Source: Cytophagales bacterium
GTDB taxonomy: Bacteria; Bacteroidota; Bacteroidia; Cytophagales; Bernardetiaceae
Reading direction: 5' to 3'
NCBI GenBank assembly: GCA_004293815.1
Contig: RDZD01000024.1
Span: forward strand, 1 to 64,000
DNA length: 64,000 bases
Below the pieces are notes generated by a model. The model saw only the letters and a list, made by a program, of their open reading frames with translations, searched no databases and was not told the DNA's origin. Both the position numbers and the translations under genes were made by a program. Shown piece after piece: positions 52,040 to 61,666 of the stretch; positions within the stretch are counted from its first letter, which is position 1; each line of letters opens with the position of its first letter.

Positions 52040-53092
52040 CTACATCCAGTTTTGCTCAAAGGCAAAAGCACTTTTAGGTAAGCCCAGCCAATTTAGAGCA
52101 GCACCGTTCAGTAATTTTTCTTTGATAGCATCCGAATACGGCATAGACTTGATGAGCGTACCTGGTACATCCTCGCCAAGTGGAAAAGGATAGTCACTAC
52201 CCAAAATAACATGCTCAGGCCCCATCAAATCAATGATGTAGTCGAGCATTTTGGGTTCATGTACGAGCGAGTCTACATAAAATTTACCCAGATAATGGCG
52301 CGGAGAAACAGGGTTGTCTACAGCACAAAGGTCGGGACGAACCTCAAAGCCATGTTGGATACGGCCAATAGAAGGCAAAAAAGAGCCTCCACCATGAGCA
52401 AAAGCCACACGAAGCTTAGGTAAGCGTTCAAAAATACCACCAAATATCATGGAGCATATTGCCAAAGAGGACTCCATAGGCATGCCTACTAGCCATGGCA
52501 ACCAGTACTTAGGCATTTGCTCGCGTCCAATCATGTCCCATGGGTGCACAAAAATGGCTGCGCCAAGCTCTTCTGCCGCTGCAAAAAAATCAAATAGCTC
52601 GGGCGCGTCCAAATTCCATTCGTTGATGTGGGAACCTATCTGCACTCCAGCCATGCCCAGTTCTTTTATGCAGCGTTCCAGCTCTTGAATGGCGAGCTTG
52701 GGGGCTTGCATGGGTACTGTTCCTAAACCCACAAAACGGTCGGGGTACTTGCCCACAACCGATGCAATGTGGTCGTTGAGCATCATCGAAAGATCTAATG
52801 TATGTTCGGGACGCGCCCAATAGCAGAACATAACTGGCACTGTAGAAAGTACCTGCACATCCACTTGGTGGTGATTGCATTCGTGAATACGCTGTTTAGG
52901 ATCCCAGCAATTGCTTTGTATCTCTCTAAAAAAGCGGTTGTCAATGAGCATGCGCGCGCAGCAAGGTTTATGATGCTCTAGCCGCACAAAGCCGCCATAA
53001 CCGTAACGTTCGCGAAGGTCTGGCCAATTTTCAGGCAAAATATGCGTGTGTACGTCTATGGTCAGTATTTTTTTTGATAGAGGGCTTTGCAT
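52040..53092 (-). CDS. 2-amino-3-carboxymuconate-6-semialdehyde decarboxylase
   Basis: ACMSD, a zinc amidohydrolase-fold decarboxylase of the kynurenine pathway that diverts the intermediate of NAD synthesis toward degradation. Identity with the animal enzyme is clear along the chain, for example DVHTHILPENWPDL, STVPVMFCYWA, VPMQAPKLA, VHPWDM, PKYWLPWLVGMP and SDYPFPLGE. The HxH pair, a middle His (FVHPW) and Asp (GSDYP) are the metal ligands. Length is 350 residues. Other kynurenine genes are not in the window. Confidence 0.93.
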   Translation of the reverse strand: MQSPLSKKILTIDVHTHILPENWPDLRERYGYGGFVRLEHHKPCCARMLIDNRFFREIQSNCWDPKQRIHECNHHQVDVQVLSTVPVMFCYWARPEHTLDLSMMLNDHIASVVGKYPDRFVGLGTVPMQAPKLAIQELERCIKELGMAGVQIGSHINEWNLDAPELFDFFAAAEELGAAIFVHPWDMIGREQMPKYWLPWLVGMPMESSLAICSMIFGGIFERLPKLRVAFAHGGGSFLPSIGRIQHGFEVRPDLCAVDNPVSPRHYLGKFYVDSLVHEPKMLDYIIDLMGPEHVILGSDYPFPLGEDVPGTLIKSMPYSDAIKEKLLNGAALNWLGLPKSAFAFEQNWM

Positions 53093-53290
53093 AGGAAAGG
53101 CTTAGCTGCTTTAGGATTGCAAATTAAAGCAATGTTTTTACTTTACGGGCACTCTCAGGGTATTTTTTTTTGGTTACAAACAAAATTACTAGGAGCGTAC
53201 TGGTCGGTTTTTTCTTTTTGACTTGTGTGTAAGGCTTGCGTTTTATACATATATTTGAAACAGATTTTATAGAATTGTTTCTGCAAATAT

Positions 53291-54457
53291 ATGCAACACA
53301 TTAGCCGTGTCGTTTGGGTGCTGTCGCTGGTGAGTATGTTTACGGACATGGCTAGCGAAATGCTTTATCCCATTATGCCGATTTACTTGAAGCATATTGG
53401 CTTTTCGGTATTGCTTATAGGCATACTCGAGGGCTTTGCAGAAGCCACAGCAGGTTTGAGCAAAGGCTATTTCGGCAAGCAATCTGATGTTTGGGGGCGG
53501 CGCGTTCCCTTTGTTCAAGTGGGCTATGCACTTAGTACGCTTTCTAAACCCCTTCTAGCGATTTTTACATTTCCAATTTGGGTTTTTGGGTGCAGAGCTA
53601 TAGACAGACTAGGCAAGGGCATACGCACAGGTGCACGCGACGCGCTTCTGGCGCAGGAGTGTACGCCTGAAACCAAAGGGAAGGTTTTTGGCTTTCATCG
53701 CTCGGTGGATACTTTTGGGGCGGTCTTAGGTCCTGCTTTGGCGTTATTGTATTTGCACTTTTATCCTCAGAATTACCAAACATTATTTCTTCTGGCCACT
53801 TTGCCTGGTCTTTTAGCTGTTTTGGTATCTTTACGCCTGCGTGAAAAGTCTGCTCAGGAATCAATTAAGCTCAAAAAGTCGGTTTCTTTTTGGACTTCTT
53901 TTTCTTATTGGCCTCAGAGTCCTATTCTTTATCGCAAGCTGGCAATAGGTCTACTAGTTTTTGCAGTATTTAATAGCTCTGACGTTTTTTTGTTGCTAAA
54001 AGCCAAAGAGACAGGTTTGAACGATACCGAAGTGATAGGATTGTATATTTTTTATAACCTGATTTACGCGCTTCTGGCCTATCCAATGGGGATTTTAGCT
54101 GATAAGCTGGGTCTGAAAAAAATATTCATCATGGGTTTGGTGATTTTTGCTGTGGTTTATTTTGGGATGGCCCTTAATACGAACTACTATCTCTTTTTTG
54201 GGCTTTGGTTTTTGTATGGCTTATATGGGGCAGCTACAGAGGGGCTTTCTAAGGCATGGCTGAGTAGCTTAGTTCCTAAAACAGAAACCGCCACAGCTAT
54301 AGGTACTTACGCAGGCTTCCAAAGCCTATGCACATTGCTAGCAAGCTCTTTGGCAGGCGTGCTTTGGTATTGGGGTGGTGCAGAACTGACGTTCATAACA
54401 ACAGGTGTTATGTCGGTTCTAATAGTTCTGTATTTGAGCACTTTACCTAAACCCTAG
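53291..54457 (+). CDS. MFS transporter
   Basis: A 12-helix major facilitator of 388 residues. Motifs include LSLVSMFTDMASEMLYP near the N terminus, the loop GKQSDVWGRRVPF (motif A) and CRAIDRLGKGIRTGARDALLA (motif in helix 4 and its loop). This pattern is common in Bacteroidota MFS members of unknown substrate, sometimes called multidrug or YfcJ-like. No regulator is adjacent. Confidence 0.88.
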   Translation: MQHISRVVWVLSLVSMFTDMASEMLYPIMPIYLKHIGFSVLLIGILEGFAEATAGLSKGYFGKQSDVWGRRVPFVQVGYALSTLSKPLLAIFTFPIWVFGCRAIDRLGKGIRTGARDALLAQECTPETKGKVFGFHRSVDTFGAVLGPALALLYLHFYPQNYQTLFLLATLPGLLAVLVSLRLREKSAQESIKLKKSVSFWTSFSYWPQSPILYRKLAIGLLVFAVFNSSDVFLLLKAKETGLNDTEVIGLYIFYNLIYALLAYPMGILADKLGLKKIFIMGLVIFAVVYFGMALNTNYYLFFGLWFLYGLYGAATEGLSKAWLSSLVPKTETATAIGTYAGFQSLCTLLASSLAGVLWYWGGAELTFITTGVMSVLIVLYLSTLPKP

Positions 54458-54503
54458 AATATCCTGTAAGTCTTAGGGCATGTGTAGAAGCGTTGATTCC
54501 TTA

Positions 54504-54935
54504 CTACATAGAGCTGATATTAAGCGACTCTATGAGGTAGGCATCCTTAATTTTTTTAAGCTGAATGTAGACTAACAAATGTCCCTTTGTATTGGTTTTA
54601 ATGTAATCATATTTGCCCATAGAGTACAAAATGCCTGATTTTGCTTCGCCTTGATGAGCATATTGAAATCCTTTGGGCTTGTATTTTTCAAAGAAAGTTT
54701 TCATCAAGGATTCTGCTTCAGACTTGCTCAATGATTTGGTTTCGTTAAGCAAGCTGACTTCTAAGGAGGTTTTGAAGTAACGCGCCAGTTCTTTGGCACT
54801 GCCCACCTGCAAGGCGGTTTTGACGTTCTGAAGGACTTCTTTGTCTGTGAGGGTGTTCTGAGCTTGTATGTTAAGGGGGCTTACAAGCGCAAAGCCAAGT
54901 AATGTAAGGAGATAAAGGTAAAATTTCATGTTCAA
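54504..54935 (-). CDS. DUF4783 family exported protein
   Basis: A 143-residue protein with a signal peptide (ending near NIQAQ, about 26) and an NTF2-like DUF4783 domain: LQNVKTALQVGSAKELARYF, then ETKSLSKSEAESLMKTFF, HQGEAKSG and YIQLKKIKDAYLIESLNI. The family is confined to Bacteroidota and has no assigned function. The start could be the second Met (54929). Confidence 0.85.
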   Translation of the reverse strand: MNMKFYLYLLTLLGFALVSPLNIQAQNTLTDKEVLQNVKTALQVGSAKELARYFKTSLEVSLLNETKSLSKSEAESLMKTFFEKYKPKGFQYAHQGEAKSGILYSMGKYDYIKTNTKGHLLVYIQLKKIKDAYLIESLNISSM

Positions 54936-55085
54936 GCCGATAAAGTGTTGGTTCTTAAATGTGCATCCTATTGGGCAAGTGCAAAGCTAAACTATTTTTT
55001 TGGGTTGTTGTTCACGGTGTAGTTCAACAGTCTAGTTCGTTCCGTATGCCTACAAATATTACGTTAGAAGGCTTGTAAAAGTGCA

Positions 55086-55093
55086 TAGTTTTG
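55086..55093 (+). promoter_or_regulatory. Possible -7 element of ruvB
   Basis: TAGTTTTG matches TAnnTTTG, 42 bases before the ruvB start codon. The -33 element is unclear. Confidence 0.35.
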
Positions 55094-55134
55094 TGTTTTT
55101 TTGTGTTCACTTAACAAAAGTTTAGCCCAAAATC

Positions 55135-56160
55135 ATGCGCAAAGATATACTCAAAGGCGATGACTCTTCGCTTTCGCATCACGAAAAGGAGGTGGAACGC
55201 GCGTTACGTCCCCTCGCTTTTGAGGATTTTACAGGCCAAGAAAAAATAGTAGATAACTTGCGGATTTTTGTAAAAGCGGCTCAACTACGCAACGAGCCAC
55301 TGGATCATGTTTTGCTGCACGGGCCGCCTGGTTTGGGTAAGACCACACTCTCTAATATCATCGCCAACGAGTTGCAGTCTCAAATACGCATTACTTCGGG
55401 GCCTGTTTTAGACAAACCCTCAGATTTGGCTGGCTTGCTGACCAACTTGGAAAAGCACGACGTGCTTTTTATAGATGAGATTCACCGCTTAAACCCTGTT
55501 GTGGAAGAGTATTTATATTCTGCTATGGAGGATTTTAAGATTGACATCTTGCTAGACTCTGGGCCTAATGCGCGAAGTGTTCAAATCAAGCTCAATCCTT
55601 TTACGTTGATTGGTGCTACTACACGCTCGGGCTTGCTCACATCCCCCTTGCGTGCGCGTTTTGGCATCAACGCCAGACTAGAGTATTATGATGCTACCTT
55701 GCTTACCTCCATTGTCAAACGTTCTGCTAGCATTCTTAAGTGTCCGATAGAAGAGGATGCGGCCTTTGAAATTGCTCGAAGAAGCCGAGGCACTCCCCGT
55801 ATTGCCAATAATTTGCTGAGGCGAACACGTGATTTTGCACAAATTGAGGGTGATGGTAAAATCACGCTCCCCATTGCCAACCGCGCTTTGCAGGCTTTGG
55901 AGGTAGACCAAAACGGTTTAGATGAAATGGATAACCGAATATTGCTCACCATTATAGAAAAGTTTAAGGGGGGGCCTGTAGGACTTACCACTATCGCTAC
56001 CGCTGTGGGTGAAGAAGCCGAAACTCTTGAAGAAGTTTATGAACCTTTTCTGATTAAGGAGGGCTATCTCAAGCGTACCCCACGTGGTCGCGAGGCTACC
56101 TCGCTTGCATACAAGCACCTAGGTATAAAGGGACATGATAAAGATGGGCTTTTTGCCTAG
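55135..56160 (+). CDS. ruvB: Holliday junction DNA helicase RuvB
   Basis: AAA+ motor that drives branch migration with RuvA. Walker A is HGPPGLGKT (62-70), Walker B is LFIDEIHRL, sensor ATTRSGLL, and the C-terminal winged helix ends RTPRGREAT. Length is 341 residues, standard. The next gene starts 27 bases after the stop in the same direction. ruvA and ruvC are not here, which is usual for this phylum. Confidence 0.97.
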   Translation: MRKDILKGDDSSLSHHEKEVERALRPLAFEDFTGQEKIVDNLRIFVKAAQLRNEPLDHVLLHGPPGLGKTTLSNIIANELQSQIRITSGPVLDKPSDLAGLLTNLEKHDVLFIDEIHRLNPVVEEYLYSAMEDFKIDILLDSGPNARSVQIKLNPFTLIGATTRSGLLTSPLRARFGINARLEYYDATLLTSIVKRSASILKCPIEEDAAFEIARRSRGTPRIANNLLRRTRDFAQIEGDGKITLPIANRALQALEVDQNGLDEMDNRILLTIIEKFKGGPVGLTTIATAVGEEAETLEEVYEPFLIKEGYLKRTPRGREATSLAYKHLGIKGHDKDGLFA

Positions 56161-56187
56161 TATTTGAACCCAGAACGTATATTTTTG

Positions 56188-57267
56188 ATGACACCTATTT
56201 TTGATTTAATTGAACCTATTGACTGGCAGCTTTATCAGGACCTACACCCCAAAGGAAATTGGTACGAGCTGTTAAAGGCCAATGCCGAGCAACCGCTGTC
56301 TGAAATGGATATGGCCATTGTAACGGTTTTGGACACTCCCGAGTCGGCCTTTGCGTTTCGAAAACGACTCTATGCTTGTAAAAAAGGTAGTCAAAATTAT
56401 CGCATCAAAGATTTGGGTGAATGGCCTGCTTTGCATCGCCACTTACTGCCGCATCTCTGTGTGGAATTGCTTAAAAACAAAGTCATTCCGTTGGTGGTAG
56501 GTGCACAGACTACGGCAGCATGCGCTCATCTGGCGGCACATTTTCATCTTAAAGAACAAATCAGTAGCTTACTCGTTTTGCCTACAGTAGAAAACACCAC
56601 TGGCGCAGTTCACCACTCCTCTGCTTTGAGTTGGCTCTTTGAACAAAAATTCAATGGCTTGGAGCACCTCACGATTATGGGCTACAAAGAATATGCCTCA
56701 GATCAGCCCGCGCTGCAACGTTTGCATAAACTAGGCTTTGATATGCTCAGCTTAGGCCGTATGCGTGATTTGCGTGAGAATATAGAACCGCTTATCAGAA
56801 CGGCGCAAGTAACTGTTTTTGAGCTGAGTACTATCAGGTTTTCAAATAGTGCGCATCCTGATAGGCAATCTATTTTTGGTTTAGATGCGGAAGAAAGTGT
56901 ACGAATAGCCTGGTATGCAGGTGCTAGTGCTGAAATGCAATCGTTCGGCATTTACGGTTTGGAGAATCCCCTACAACCTGAGCAAGCTGAGCTGTGTAGT
57001 GTGATGTTGTGGTATTTTGCAGAAGGCTATGCCCACAGACAAACTTTTCAGAAGGAGAACAGTCTTAAATACTACGTGCCTATACATGATTTTGGACAAG
57101 AGACACTGGTTTTTTATAAACTTAAAAACGCGCCTATTTGGTGGATAGAGCTACCTCCTACGCTTTTTAATGCGGTGAAGATTCTGCCATGTGCAGCTTC
57201 AGACTATGCCAACGCATTGCAAGGAGAAATCCCTGAACGATGGTTAAGATTCTTGCAGAAGCGTTAG
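56188..57267 (+). CDS. Ureohydrolase-fold protein lacking metal ligands (pseudo-enzyme)
   Basis: A 359-residue protein aligning along its length with Bacteroidota arginase/formimidoylglutamase-like proteins, for instance AIVTVLDT, VIPLVVGAQ, IEPLIRTAQVTVFELSTIRFSNSAHP, WYAGASAEMQSFGIYG and MLWYFAEGY. The metal-binding segments are lost: GAQTTA (105-110) replaces the Gly-Gly-His motif, LVLPTVENT (129-137) replaces DAHxD, and VFELSTIR (210-217) replaces SxDxD. It cannot coordinate a manganese pair in the usual way, so a binding or structural role is likely. It follows ruvB. ATG 56188 is preferred over a TTG at 56164. Confidence 0.82.
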   Translation: MTPIFDLIEPIDWQLYQDLHPKGNWYELLKANAEQPLSEMDMAIVTVLDTPESAFAFRKRLYACKKGSQNYRIKDLGEWPALHRHLLPHLCVELLKNKVIPLVVGAQTTAACAHLAAHFHLKEQISSLLVLPTVENTTGAVHHSSALSWLFEQKFNGLEHLTIMGYKEYASDQPALQRLHKLGFDMLSLGRMRDLRENIEPLIRTAQVTVFELSTIRFSNSAHPDRQSIFGLDAEESVRIAWYAGASAEMQSFGIYGLENPLQPEQAELCSVMLWYFAEGYAHRQTFQKENSLKYYVPIHDFGQETLVFYKLKNAPIWWIELPPTLFNAVKILPCAASDYANALQGEIPERWLRFLQKR

Positions 57268-57402
57268 TTGATTGAAAGTCAGATTTTTATATACAAAACA
57301 AAAGTCTACATTGCCCATTATTTTGGTGCAGTCATACAGCCCAAAATAGTCTTGTGCTACTTTATTTTTAAGCTCTTCTTCTCTAATATTTTGATATTTC
57401 AT
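57244..57402 (-). pseudogene. Remnant of a type IIG-like restriction-modification gene
   Basis: A 52-codon minus-strand frame whose first 35 residues (EEELKNKVAQDYFGLYDC, then TKIMGNVDFCF) resemble the N terminus of Eco57I-like restriction-methyltransferase proteins, which begin with a similar NKV-phenylalanine-DC-T-I-GN-DF pattern. The similarity ends abruptly and the frame closes inside the 3' end of the preceding plus-strand gene. About 1000 residues would be missing, so this is a leftover scrap. The recognition is from memory and is tentative. Confidence 0.4.
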
Positions 57403-57782
57403 TAGTTGCCTATCTTTTTTATTGCACATTCTTAAAAGCCTGCTGCCAAATTTCAATTGCTGCCAGTGTCTCCCATCATGCAAATCTAGTTAAAGCAGTT
57501 TAAGCCACCACCCTCATCATTTTTATTGCTGCAAAATGCACTTTGTGATTCTTACAAAATGATACTGCTTACAGTAAATTGCTTTTCTGTATCGTCCTGC
57601 GTTATCATTAAGGAATATACCAACAAAGGAATTAAAAAGACGTTGCAATTGAGTATTTCAATGTATGCCTAAATTTAAAAAGTAACAAAAAAAAGCGACA
57701 CATTTTGATTCTTGGTGCACATAAAATAGTTAAATTTGTGGCTCAACGATTGAGCTTGCTCAAGAAACGATCGATTCTAGAA
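57403..57782. other. Intergenic region before tex
   Basis: About 380 bases. It contains the predicted tex promoter (57704-57738). Apart from the remnant on its left border, no gene-like frame or repeat is seen. Confidence 0.45.
57704..57738 (+). promoter_or_regulatory. Predicted promoter of tex
   Basis: TTTG at 57704-57707 lies 23 bases before TAAATTTG at 57731-57738, within the accepted spacing. It falls inside the longest open frame (from 57705), so the ATG at 57783 is the likely start. Confidence 0.5.
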
Positions 57783-60179
57783 ATGGAAAATAATTATATC
57801 AAAATCGCGGCGGAACTTTCAGTTTCGGTCAAACAAGTTAAGGCCACCATAGAACTTCTTGACGAAGGTAATACAGTTCCTTTTATAGCGCGTTATCGCA
57901 AAGAGCTGACAGACAGTTTAGATGAGGTGCAAATTGCGGATATCAGAGACCGTGCTGAGCAGCTTCGCGAGCTAGACAAGCGCAAAGAAGCCATTATCAA
58001 GTCTATTGAAGAGCAAGGCAAGTTGACACCCGATTTGCTCAAAGCGATTGCCATGTGCGAAACCATGGCTGTGCTTGAAGATATTTATTTGCCTTATAAA
58101 CCCAAGCGCAAAACACGTGCATCTATGGCACGCGAGAAGGGCTTAGAGCCTTTGGCTCTTTGGCTCTTAGAGCAAACCAATAGCGCACTCGAGTCAGAAG
58201 CCAACCAATATGTATCTGCTGAAAAAGAGGTGGCCAGCATCGACGAAGCTCTTGCTGGTGCACGCGACATCATAGCAGAAATGGTGAATGAAAATGCTGA
58301 GGTGCGCTCAAAAATGCGTGTTCTATTTGAGAAAAAAGCCATTGTTTATACTAAAGTCATTAAGGGAAAAGAAGAAGAAGGCCAGAAGTACAAAGATTAT
58401 TTTGATTGGTCTGAGCCTCTGCAGAATGCCCCTTCGCATCGCATTTTGGCCATGCGGCGCGCCGAAAAAGAAAGTATTATCACCCTAGATTGCGAGCCTG
58501 AGGAGGAATCTGCCTTGAATCTAATCAACGAGCAGTTTTTGCAAAACAATAGCCCCTCAGCTCAGCAAGTAGAAGCAGCCATTAAAGACTCTTACAAGCG
58601 TTTGCTCAAGCCTTCTATGGAAACGGAGGTGCGCTTATCCTCTAAGAAACGTGCCGATGAAGAAGCTATAAAAGTTTTTGCTGATAATATGCGGCAACTG
58701 CTCTTGGCTGCTCCGTTGGGGTCTAAGCGCGTGCTTGCTCTCGACCCTGGTTTTAGAACAGGCTGTAAGTTGGTTTGTATTAACGAACAGGGCGCACTGG
58801 TTTTTGACTCGGTGATTTATCCAAACGAGCCTCAGAAAAAAGTAGCGGAGTCAGGTCTTTTGCTCAAAAACCTTTGTAGAGAGTATAAAATTGAGGCTGT
58901 AGCCATTGGCAACGGCACAGCAAGCCGTGAAACCGAACGTTTTGTACGCAATTTGGACTTGCCCAAGAGTATACAGATTGTGGTAGTCAATGAAAGTGGA
59001 GCATCTATCTATTCGGCTTCAAAAATTGCCCGCGATGAGTTTCCTGACAAAGATGTAACTGTTCGTGGTGCAGTCTCTATTGGCCGCAGACTCATAGATC
59101 CGCTTGCCGAGCTGGTTAAAATTGAGCCTAAATCGGTTGGGGTGGGTCAGTATCAACACGATGTAGACCAAAAAGCTCTCAAAACAAGCCTCGATGATGT
59201 TGTTATCAGTTGTGTAAATGCGGTGGGTGTTGATGTAAACACAGCCAGTAAGGAGTTGCTCTCTTATGTGTCGGGCTTGGGCGAAAGCTTGGCTAAGAAT
59301 ATTGTGGAGTACAGAACAAACCATGGAGCTTTTGGAGCTAGATCTGAGCTTAAAAAAGTGCCTAGACTTGGAGAAAAAGCATTTGAGCAAGCAGCAGGCT
59401 TTTTGAGAATTCCCAACGCCAACAACCCCCTCGATGCCAGTGCGGTACACCCCGAAAGTTATGATATCGTGGAGCGTATGGCCAAAGATTTGGGCTGTGG
59501 CCTTGCTGACTTGCTAGGTAAAAAAGAGCTGGTAAAAAATATACAGATTGAAAGTTATGTGGATAATTTCACTGGCTTACCCACCCTGCGCGATATCTTG
59601 ACAGAGCTTGCAAAGCCTGGCCGCGATCCGCGCCAACAATTTGAAGACTTCAAGTTTACAGATGGCGTGGAGCACATGGACGATTTACGTGAGGGCATGA
59701 AGTTGCCTGGAATTGTTACAAACATTACCGATTTTGGTGCGTTTGTAGATATTGGTGTGCACCAAGACGGATTAGTGCATTTAAGCCAAATAGCAGACAA
59801 TTTTGTGGCTCATCCTTCCGAAGTCTTGAAAGTACAGCAAAAAGTAGAAGTTACCGTAGTGGGTATAGATGTGATGCGTCGCCGTATTTCGCTCAGCATG
59901 AAAAGTGCCCCTGTTTTGGAGAGTAGTAAAAGCAAGGAGTCTGCTAAAGAGGGCGAAAAAGGCTCAAGACAAGGCAGCACGAACAGAAAGTTTACGCGAG
60001 ACAATCGCGACAATAACAAACCTGCTTTCTCGACTACCAAAAACAACCCTACAAGCAAAAACAACCCAACAAATAAAGGAGCAGAGCCTAACGTATCTAA
60101 AAAGTCTGACTCAGAGCTGATGCAACAGAAGCTAGCAGAACTACAGAATATGTTTGGTAGCAAGAAAAACAAAAAGTAA
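57783..60179 (+). CDS. tex: Tex family RNA-binding transcription accessory protein
   Basis: A 798-residue Tex protein. An N-terminal helical region (VPFIARYRKE), a YqgF-like domain (RVLALDPGFRTGCKLV, then AIGNGTASRETE), a helix-hairpin-helix stretch (VDVNTASKELLSYVSGLG) and an S1 RNA-binding domain (about 620-700; LPGIVTNITDFGAFVDIGVHQ) are in the family order. The last 70 residues form a basic, Asn/Lys/Ser-rich tail with repeated KNNPT units that is longer than in E. coli. Function: RNA binding and transcription-related quality control. Start chosen from the promoter and family N terminus. Confidence 0.95.
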   Translation: MENNYIKIAAELSVSVKQVKATIELLDEGNTVPFIARYRKELTDSLDEVQIADIRDRAEQLRELDKRKEAIIKSIEEQGKLTPDLLKAIAMCETMAVLEDIYLPYKPKRKTRASMAREKGLEPLALWLLEQTNSALESEANQYVSAEKEVASIDEALAGARDIIAEMVNENAEVRSKMRVLFEKKAIVYTKVIKGKEEEGQKYKDYFDWSEPLQNAPSHRILAMRRAEKESIITLDCEPEEESALNLINEQFLQNNSPSAQQVEAAIKDSYKRLLKPSMETEVRLSSKKRADEEAIKVFADNMRQLLLAAPLGSKRVLALDPGFRTGCKLVCINEQGALVFDSVIYPNEPQKKVAESGLLLKNLCREYKIEAVAIGNGTASRETERFVRNLDLPKSIQIVVVNESGASIYSASKIARDEFPDKDVTVRGAVSIGRRLIDPLAELVKIEPKSVGVGQYQHDVDQKALKTSLDDVVISCVNAVGVDVNTASKELLSYVSGLGESLAKNIVEYRTNHGAFGARSELKKVPRLGEKAFEQAAGFLRIPNANNPLDASAVHPESYDIVERMAKDLGCGLADLLGKKELVKNIQIESYVDNFTGLPTLRDILTELAKPGRDPRQQFEDFKFTDGVEHMDDLREGMKLPGIVTNITDFGAFVDIGVHQDGLVHLSQIADNFVAHPSEVLKVQQKVEVTVVGIDVMRRRISLSMKSAPVLESSKSKESAKEGEKGSRQGSTNRKFTRDNRDNNKPAFSTTKNNPTSKNNPTNKGAEPNVSKKSDSELMQQKLAELQNMFGSKKNKK

Positions 60180-60191
60180 TTTTTTCATACT

Positions 60192-60235
60192 TCAAAGAAG
60201 CTGTAATTTTAAAACAATGCGGCTTCTTTGAGGTT
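60192..60235 (+). terminator. Terminator after tex
   Basis: TCAAAGAAGC (60192-60201) pairs with GCTTCTTTGA (60222-60231), 10 bp with a 20-base loop, followed by GGTTTTAG. It sits between tex and the Nfu gene. Confidence 0.5.
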
Positions 60236-60261
60236 TTAGATTTAGAAAATAGCCTTCAAAA

Positions 60262-60879
60262 ATGACTGACGATATCAAATACAATGCGGATGAGCTTTAT
60301 CAAGCTGCCATTCATATTTACACCGAAGCTACGCCGAATTCCAATTCGATGAAGTTTATGCTTAGCTTTTTGCTGATGCACGACGAACAAATTAAAGATT
60401 ACGACAGTGTGGCAGCAGCAGAAGAGTCGCCTTTAGCACAAAGTCTGTTCGCTCATTTCGACTTTATCAAGCGGGTGTTTATGGCCAAAAACTTTGTTAC
60501 AATTACCAAAGAAAGCAACGACGACATGGACTGGTATGAAGCTTCGCCGCTCATCAGACAGTTTTTGCGATTGTATTTTGAAGAAAAAAAGCCTGTTTTT
60601 GTGGACAATATGCCTGCAACAGAAGTTCAATTGAATCAAGATACCCCTTCGGTGAAGCGCATCAAAGATATTTTGAATGAATATATTAGGCCTGCTGTAG
60701 AAATGGACGGCGGCGCAATTTTCTTTCATTCATTCGAGGAAATGACGGGCACGCTAAAAGTCACTTTGCAAGGCTCTTGCAAAGGTTGTCCTTCTTCAGT
60801 GGTTACCCTCAAACAAGGCATAGAAAACTTGTTCCGCAGCATGATGCCTGAGGTCAAAGAAGTGATGGCTGAAAATTAA
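60262..60879 (+). CDS. Nfu-type iron-sulfur cluster carrier
   Basis: A 205-residue Fe-S cluster scaffold or carrier. The N-terminal domain (about 10-110) has the Nfu-N pattern (YTEATPNSNSMKF, then AKNFVTITK), and the C-terminal NifU domain (about 130-200) carries the cluster ligands in SCKGCPSS and the PAVEMDGGAI motif. It would deliver 4Fe-4S clusters to client proteins. No other isc or suf genes are near. Confidence 0.93.
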   Translation: MTDDIKYNADELYQAAIHIYTEATPNSNSMKFMLSFLLMHDEQIKDYDSVAAAEESPLAQSLFAHFDFIKRVFMAKNFVTITKESNDDMDWYEASPLIRQFLRLYFEEKKPVFVDNMPATEVQLNQDTPSVKRIKDILNEYIRPAVEMDGGAIFFHSFEEMTGTLKVTLQGSCKGCPSSVVTLKQGIENLFRSMMPEVKEVMAEN

Positions 60880-60946
60880 ATTTGAAGCTTATGTGGGTCG
60901 CTATAGCACATATTTGTAAGCGAGTATCACATGGCTTCAATAGCAT

Positions 60947-61651
60947 CTAGCCCATCTGGCTAAAAAACCAGCGGGCATAAAGCAAATCTTGATGCGTATC
61001 GATATCAATTACCCTTTCAGCTTGCATGAGGTATGGCCATATTTTTGAACCAGTCATAGATGCGTGTTCACGAATGGTGCTGGGTCTAGTAACGTCAATA
61101 ACGCAGTTGTAGAAATAAACCTTGGGCAAATCTTGGCGACGCAGCAAATAAGGCACAGGATGCAAGTGCTTCATGATAGGATCAAGAAAGCCTTCTGGAT
61201 CTATGGAAAACATTCTATAAGGATGTTTTTCTGGTTCTGACACAGAGCGCACGGAGTGCGCTTCTGTTCGTGTGCGTAACAAGTGAACTGCCTCATCAAT
61301 CCAAATAGGCTCTCGATAAGGCGCAGTAGGACGAAGATGAACTACGAGTTCAGGGCTATAATTCTCGGTTTGGAGTAAGAAGTCTAAACAATGTTCAAAT
61401 ACTGGCAAATCCAATACATGGTCTTGTGCTAGTTCGTTGGGTCGCATGAAAGGCACTTCTGCACCTGCCTGCTGGCTTACACGCGCAATTTCAGGGTCAT
61501 CAGTAGAAACAATTACTCGTTTAATTTCTTCAGAAGCTAGCGCATGTTGTATAGAGTGAACTATGAGAGGGATACCATTCAAGTCTACAAGATTTTTACG
61601 TTTGATGCCTTTGGAGCCACCACGTGCTGGGATAATTGCTAAAACAGACAT
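60947..61651 (-). CDS. CMP-sugar synthetase (acylneuraminate cytidylyltransferase family)
   Basis: Activates a nonulosonic or related acid sugar as its CMP derivative. The signature is IPARGGSKGIKRKNL (about 7-21), with the VSTDDPEIA and LRPTAPYRE motifs and a terminal IDIDTHQDLLYA. Length is 234 residues. It is the last gene of the aroQ-ompH operon, 15 bases after ompH, and may feed a surface glycan or LPS core. The exact sugar cannot be told. Confidence 0.9.
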   Translation of the reverse strand: MSVLAIIPARGGSKGIKRKNLVDLNGIPLIVHSIQHALASEEIKRVIVSTDDPEIARVSQQAGAEVPFMRPNELAQDHVLDLPVFEHCLDFLLQTENYSPELVVHLRPTAPYREPIWIDEAVHLLRTRTEAHSVRSVSEPEKHPYRMFSIDPEGFLDPIMKHLHPVPYLLRRQDLPKVYFYNCVIDVTRPSTIREHASMTGSKIWPYLMQAERVIDIDTHQDLLYARWFFSQMG

Positions 61652-61666
61652 TGCGAAGAATTAATT

